Source: Sipunculus nudus
Lineage: Eukaryota > Annelida > Sipuncula > Golfingiida > Sipunculidae
Assembly (NCBI GenBank): GCA_026874595.1
Contig: CM049314.1
Coordinates: 58,146,300-58,210,299 of the forward strand
Length of the DNA stretch: 64,000 bases
Direction: 5' to 3'
In this document: positions 59,611 through 64,000 of the stretch, piece after piece
How positions within the stretch are numbered: the first letter of the stretch is position 1
How the letters are laid out: the number at the start of each line of letters is the position of its first letter
Notes under the pieces: generated by a model
The model's database searches: none
What the model saw: only the letters and a program-made list of their open reading frames with translations
What the model was told of the DNA's origin: nothing
Program-made: the position numbers and the translations under genes

Positions 59611-60499
59611 TACATCATACCATTGACATCAGGAACTGATGTGTGTAAAAGTTACTTGTATTTTCTATTAAAACTGTATGCCTACGTGTGCATATCCATA
59701 AAACCGACAACTTTCCCTTCTCATGATTGTGCGACTCTGATTGGAAACCTTATCATAAGGACCCTTTAGATGTTCCAAGCTTGGTCGCCGGTATTTAAAG
59801 GACATGATAAATATAAACTAAATATAACTTAACGAAGTATAATATCAGAAGGAATGAATAACATAAAAATGTGGAAATAATTATAAAGATAATAATAAAT
59901 AAACAAAAGTGATAATAATATGACATAAGAAATAAAATAATAAAATGTAAACAAGTAGTATAAAGTAACACGATGTAGTGTAATAATACCACTGTTAAAA
60001 TATCAATAAATCAAGGAGTAAGAGATAAAAGGAAAAATTATAAATATGAAAAAAGTGAAATAAAATATTGTACAACGAATAATCGAAATAATGGTGATGA
60101 AAATAATAATAAGGAAAATAATAATAAACATTTCTATATGTTAGAAATGGGACCAGAGGACAAGACCACACGATGGTTATGCAGAAAATATTACATTATT
60201 TCACACATTGCGTCACAGACGTTCATTAAGAGTCATATCATTTCATCTGTAAAGAGTGCCGTGTATCGATATGGAAGCGGGCCCAGTTTATGTACACAAT
60301 ATGCAAGATATGATTTGCATGGCTGCATATCATACACTTTTTTAAATTACAAGAACTCAATGTGAGTGTCAACTACCAGGGAAGTCGTACAAACGTGTTG
60401 GAACTTAACCCGAGTATACGGTTCCTCGGATATTGTTACCGTCGAAACAAGCCAAACTAACGGATGCAAACATTATGTGGATGTAAGTTATATATAATT
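59611..60499. other. AT-rich DNA with an A-rich, C-poor strand segment
   Basis: No gene supported. About 59805-60135 is strikingly A-rich on the + strand, with words like 'aataataa' and 'ataaaat', as in an old poly-A-derived or simple-sequence region. Confidence 0.5.
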
Positions 60500-60637
60500 T
60501 TAACAACTCGGAATACGGGACTTCATATGATTTATATTAAACAAAAGTGACAAATTCATCAGAAAATTGCGAGAAAAACAAATTTTCAGTTTTCCACACT
60601 TTGGTCTGGTTGACCTGAACGTAGCCTATTAGGAACT
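60500..60637 (+). promoter_or_regulatory. Conserved 5' flank of GT31 gene 2
   Basis: Shares 'aaaagtgacaaattcatcag', 'ttgacctgaa' and 'taggaac' with the flanks of the copies at 5298 and 14949, ending directly at the ATG. A putative 5' UTR/promoter by conservation only. Confidence 0.4.
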
Positions 60638-62143
60638 ATGAGGTTTAAGACACTCCACTCTGCACGGATAGCGTGCGTGATTGTCATTGGGATACTAATT
60701 TACAAGTGTTACAAAATTGTTGTGAAACCATTAGAACAAAAGTTAAAGAATCCTATTAATACGAATAAAAACCGAGACTATCAAGTTCAGAAAGGAAGTC
60801 GAAAGGCACTGTTCGAAACAAGACTTGAAACTCGGGATTTTACGGACCAATTTCAAGGTAACTTAGAAGACGTGTCACACGGCATGCATGTAGATTCAAC
60901 CGACGTTAAAGCAGCAGAGGTGTCACGCAATGTCGATGTGTATGAACTTAACAAAGGGGATGGTGTGACAACGCAGTATGAATCCATGGACAAAGATAAA
61001 AAGATAAGTGAAACATATACTTCTGAGCTGATGCAGTCTAAAGGGAAAAGTAATGTTGGGCATTCAAAAGGAGTGCATTTACCTATGGCTTTGAAAAAGA
61101 CGAAGAAAAACCTAACCAAGTGCAAATGGGGTTGGTCTAATTTTCAAGAGAAAGCTACTGGATACGAATCGAGGTATGAATGGTGGAAAGATCATCAATA
61201 TATTGAGGGTCGAAACAAATGCCAAACAGGTGACATTCAAAACAAGGATCCGTTTTTCTGGAATCAAGCAAACCCGATCAATAATTTGTCCTATGTCTCA
61301 GAAAATACAGAATATTGCTTGTCACAAAATATAACCATTTTATTTGTAGTTTTGTCAGATATTTTGTCTTTCCAATCTCGAATGCAGATTCGGAATTCTT
61401 GGGCCTCCAGGCGTGATATTCTTGGGGAAAATGTAGGTGTTCTTTTTGCCCTTGGTATAAGAAATGACTTTAATTTGCAGAGAAATATAAAACAAGAGGT
61501 TCAACGATACGGTGACATTGTTCAAGCAGAATTCTTAGATTCCTACCGAAACCTTACGTACAAATCACTAATTGCTCTAAGGTGGGCGGCTGAAAACTGT
61601 CCTCACGCGAAATACCTGATCAAAACTGATGATGATGTATTTGTTAATGTTTATAAGCTTGTGACGTTTCTGAAAGAACATTGTTTTCTGCGTGGAAATA
61701 TTTTTTTATGTGGAGATGTTAAGACAGAGCTATACAAACTAGCTGTCATAAGGTCAGCAAAGAATGTTAAAATAAAGCGCTGGATAGTCGACTGTACACA
61801 GTATCCATATCAGTACTATCCCAGTCATTGTACAGGCATTGGGTACGGAATGAATCTCCAGCTCACAAAGAAGTTGTATTCTGTTAGTAAAAGAACCAGA
61901 TATTATCCTTTCGAAGATGTCTTTATAACAGGAATTTTGAGGAAAATGTTAGACGAAGGAATTGGTCAGGCAGCGCCTGATAGATGCTGGTTAAGCCACA
62001 CTTTGGGTGAGGCAATAAAGTGGGGCCATCTGTCAGAGTGCATTTTCTTTCTTTTACATGACCAGGAAACCAGTTTCAGGCCGACGATGACCGAGGCCTG
62101 GGATATTATTCAAAAGATGCAAGAAAATAAAAGGATTAAATAG
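60638..62143 (+). CDS. GT31 beta-1,3-glycosyltransferase-like protein, copy 2 (501 aa)
   Basis: A single-exon paralog of the gene at 5298. Tail and anchor occupy residues 1-25 (anchor about 11-24); the stem to about 225 is highly diverged and about 26 residues shorter; the catalytic domain runs from about 230 to 475. Motifs: RMQIRNSW at 248-255, KTDDDVFVNV with DDD at 331-333, YPSHCTGIGYGMN at 394-406 and EDVFITG at 426-432. The catalytic half is close to copy 1 at both DNA and protein level, whereas stem and anchor differ much more. All motifs are intact, so it should be an active Golgi transferase; its sugar specificity cannot be told. The start is fixed by the anchor and the conserved upstream flank. 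An AATAAA lies at 62159-62164, shortly after the stop. Confidence 0.93.
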   Translation: MRFKTLHSARIACVIVIGILIYKCYKIVVKPLEQKLKNPINTNKNRDYQVQKGSRKALFETRLETRDFTDQFQGNLEDVSHGMHVDSTDVKAAEVSRNVDVYELNKGDGVTTQYESMDKDKKISETYTSELMQSKGKSNVGHSKGVHLPMALKKTKKNLTKCKWGWSNFQEKATGYESRYEWWKDHQYIEGRNKCQTGDIQNKDPFFWNQANPINNLSYVSENTEYCLSQNITILFVVLSDILSFQSRMQIRNSWASRRDILGENVGVLFALGIRNDFNLQRNIKQEVQRYGDIVQAEFLDSYRNLTYKSLIALRWAAENCPHAKYLIKTDDDVFVNVYKLVTFLKEHCFLRGNIFLCGDVKTELYKLAVIRSAKNVKIKRWIVDCTQYPYQYYPSHCTGIGYGMNLQLTKKLYSVSKRTRYYPFEDVFITGILRKMLDEGIGQAAPDRCWLSHTLGEAIKWGHLSECIFFLLHDQETSFRPTMTEAWDIIQKMQENKRIK

Positions 62144-62194
62144 ATCAACTTGGAAATCAATAAACGACCGATGTAGTCCACGTGTCACACAATT

Positions 62195-63520
62195 GTCATT
62201 CTTATGCACAGTGTTATACATAAATGAGTGTGTATGTAATTGCCCATCTTGAAATTGCCAAAGTTTCGAAAACCAAATTGGGAAGTAACAATATGTCTTA
62301 ACTTGCCTTGCTCATATCCTTATAAAGCTTGATCCGTCGCCTGCTGGCTTACCCTCTTAAAGAAAAAAAATACACTGTCCTTTTTATGAATGAAAAAAGG
62401 CATCTTAAAAGAACAAAAATATTATATAACTTATATATTTTTATTCTTACTTTTTCCTTGAAAATAAAAAGTAGATATAAATAGGAAACACAAATAACTT
62501 TCTCTCCCTGGTGCCAATGGTGTGATTAATTTATTTACAAAATTAAAAGTAGTTTCCTTTTATGTATATTCAGTAAGGTCGTACGTTTGCGTGGAGCATT
62601 ATAGTCCAACCTGATTCCCATGCAAGTATAAAATGGCTATCCCTCTCTAAGCTCTGACGTCTCACAGATCGGGTTCCGCTCTCGATTGGCCTGGCTGGGT
62701 CTCCGCTGCTGGAATCGTAGAGGGAATGTAGGTTGCTTCTGCCTTTGGGGGCTGTGGATGCTGTTGCTTTCCTGTAAAATCGCCGGTGCGGGTCAAACGA
62801 TGACGGTCTCTCGCATATTCTGCTTGGCCTGGTGGCATCACGTCTGTGGCCCTGCAAATTATGCCTAAGGAGCGCACATGGCTGAGGTTTTGACCACAAC
62901 AACCTGTAACTGTTTGACAAGCGAGACAACTTGCTTCAGGCCGCTCCGCCAGTGTTCCCATGCTTCTCTAAAATGTATATCTGGTTCTAACAAAACAGTT
63001 TCCCGACATTGATTATCAGTAGGCAGACACTTTACATAATACGAGGAGCTCTGGAAAACTTGTCTAAAACGTTTCAAAACAGCATTTTTCAATCACAAAT
63101 GTTTCTCCCTTACACACACACACCCTCACACACACACACACGTTTTTCAGGCTTAATATGGCATCAACTTTACAATATATCAAAACACCTCAAGACCACT
63201 GGTCCGGGAACCACTGACGAGGAGTTTTAGGAACGTCAGTCGACCGTAATTCACTGCCGAGCGTGTCGGAGCGCTGGATTAGCCAGGGCCAAGTCCTGAC
63301 AATATGGCCGACTTCATTTCATCGACTTCAAGCCTTAAGCCGTCCCGACTATAGGTCGTACATCTATAGGTCATAAACCGGAAACCAGTCTTACAAAGCT
63401 TTCAAAGCAGGCCTTTAAACTTTAGTATAATGCTATCACAAAAAGAACGACAAGCAGTAACTATTCCAGACATGTTCTGCGGCGTATTGCGATTTTTCAT
63501 TGTAGCTTAATTATATGTAA
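62195..63520 (+). repeat. Tandem duplication of GT31 3' flank, copy 1
   Basis: 62195-62673 matches 63521-64000 at an offset of about 1,327 bp ('cattcttatgcacagtgtta', 'gtttcgaaaaccaaattggg', 'ccgtcgcctgctggcttac'). The first half also resembles the 3' flank of GT31 copy 1 (6935-7100). Confidence 0.88.
62690..63500 (-). other. GC-richer stretch with unassigned minus-strand frames
   Basis: 62630-62960 is more GC-rich than its surroundings, and overlapping minus frames (119, 99 and 75 codons) are open. None shows a motif I recognise, and they lie in different frames, so at most one could be a real exon. A (CA)n tract lies at about 63114-63141. Confidence 0.3.
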
Positions 63521-64000
63521 TGGTCATTCTCATGCACAGTGTTATACATAAATGAGTGTGTATGTGATTGCCTATCTTGAAATTGCCAAAGTTTCGAAAA
63601 CCAAATTGGGAAGTAACAATGTCTTAACTTGCCTTGCCCATATCCTTGTATAGCTTGATCCGTCGCCTGCTGGCTTACCCTTTTAAAGAAAAAAAATACA
63701 CTGTCGTTTTTATGAATGAAAAAAGGCATCTTAAAAGAACAAAAATATTATATAACTTGTATATTTTTATTCTTACTTTTTCCTTGAAAATATAAAGTAG
63801 ATATAAATAGGAAACACAAATAACTTTCTCTCCCTGGTACCAATAGTGTGATTAATTTATCTACAAAATTTAAAGTAGTTTCCTTTCATATATATTCAGT
63901 AAGGTCGTACGTTTGCGTGGAGCATTATAGTCCAATCTGATTCCCATGCAAGTATAAAATGGCTATCCCTCTCTAAGCTCTGACGTCTCACAGATCGGGT
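63521..64000 (+). repeat. Tandem duplication of GT31 3' flank, copy 2 (cut by window end)
   Basis: Second copy of 62195-62673, with scattered differences. It continues past the window edge. Confidence 0.88.

Overview
This is a eukaryotic, almost certainly animal, nuclear window. It is AT-rich and gene-poor, and most of it is repeat-derived DNA. The repeat content fits an invertebrate, most plausibly a mollusc or another lophotrochozoan: (TA)n arrays, several tandem satellites, tRNA-derived SINEs, pogo/Tigger, BEL/Pao, Gypsy and CR1/L2-type elements, and a multicopy invertebrate CXC/nuclease-like family. That placement is inference from repeat style. No species marker is present.

The only two intact-looking genes are single-exon type II membrane glycosyltransferases of family GT31 (beta-1,3-galactosyl/GlcNAc-transferase-like), at 5298-6881 (+) and 60638-62143 (+). 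A third copy (1-808, minus) is dead: it lost 149 bp, and it forms the left arm of a large head-to-head inverted duplication with the intact gene at 5298. A fourth copy (14949-15725, +) is a heavily deleted relic. All four share flanking DNA, so the family spread by DNA duplication with flanks. A short exon with a clear Walker A P-loop and a perfect splice donor (3563-3689) sits in the palindrome spacer.

Layout. 1-6256: GT31 palindrome, with a pogo-type MITE abutting its inner edge. 7.1-14.8 kb: satellites (155-bp and about 325-bp units; the latter carries CTCF-like motifs) and a SINE. 14.9-19.9 kb: GT31 relic, then quiet DNA with one excellent CTCF-like motif. 19.98-22.64 kb: a GC-rich 20-bp minisatellite with a 1,046-bp higher-order repeat. 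22.8-30.7 and 32.1-40.2 kb: a direct segmental duplication of about 8 kb, each copy carrying a MITE and a pogo-like CENPB-type DNA-binding fragment. 40.2-41.1 kb: an internally deleted Gypsy element with a tRNA-Pro primer site. 41.9-45.3 kb (minus): a decayed CXC/PIN-like-nuclease multicopy gene. 46.5-51.3 kb: a pogo-like MITE, a Tigger-like element, a tRNA-Ser-derived SINE and a CR1/L2-like LINE fragment. 51.4-57.2 kb: a tandemly duplicated BEL/Pao fragment flanked by inverted LTR-like segments. 56.8-59.6 kb: a second inverted repeat enclosing a minisatellite of about 60 bp. 60.6-64 kb: the second intact GT31 gene and a tandem duplication of its 3' flank.

The two GT31 enzymes would act in the Golgi lumen, adding a sugar in beta-1,3 linkage to glycans. 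Donor and acceptor cannot be told from sequence. Everything else looks like mobile-element or satellite turnover that has copied, inverted and broken this small family.
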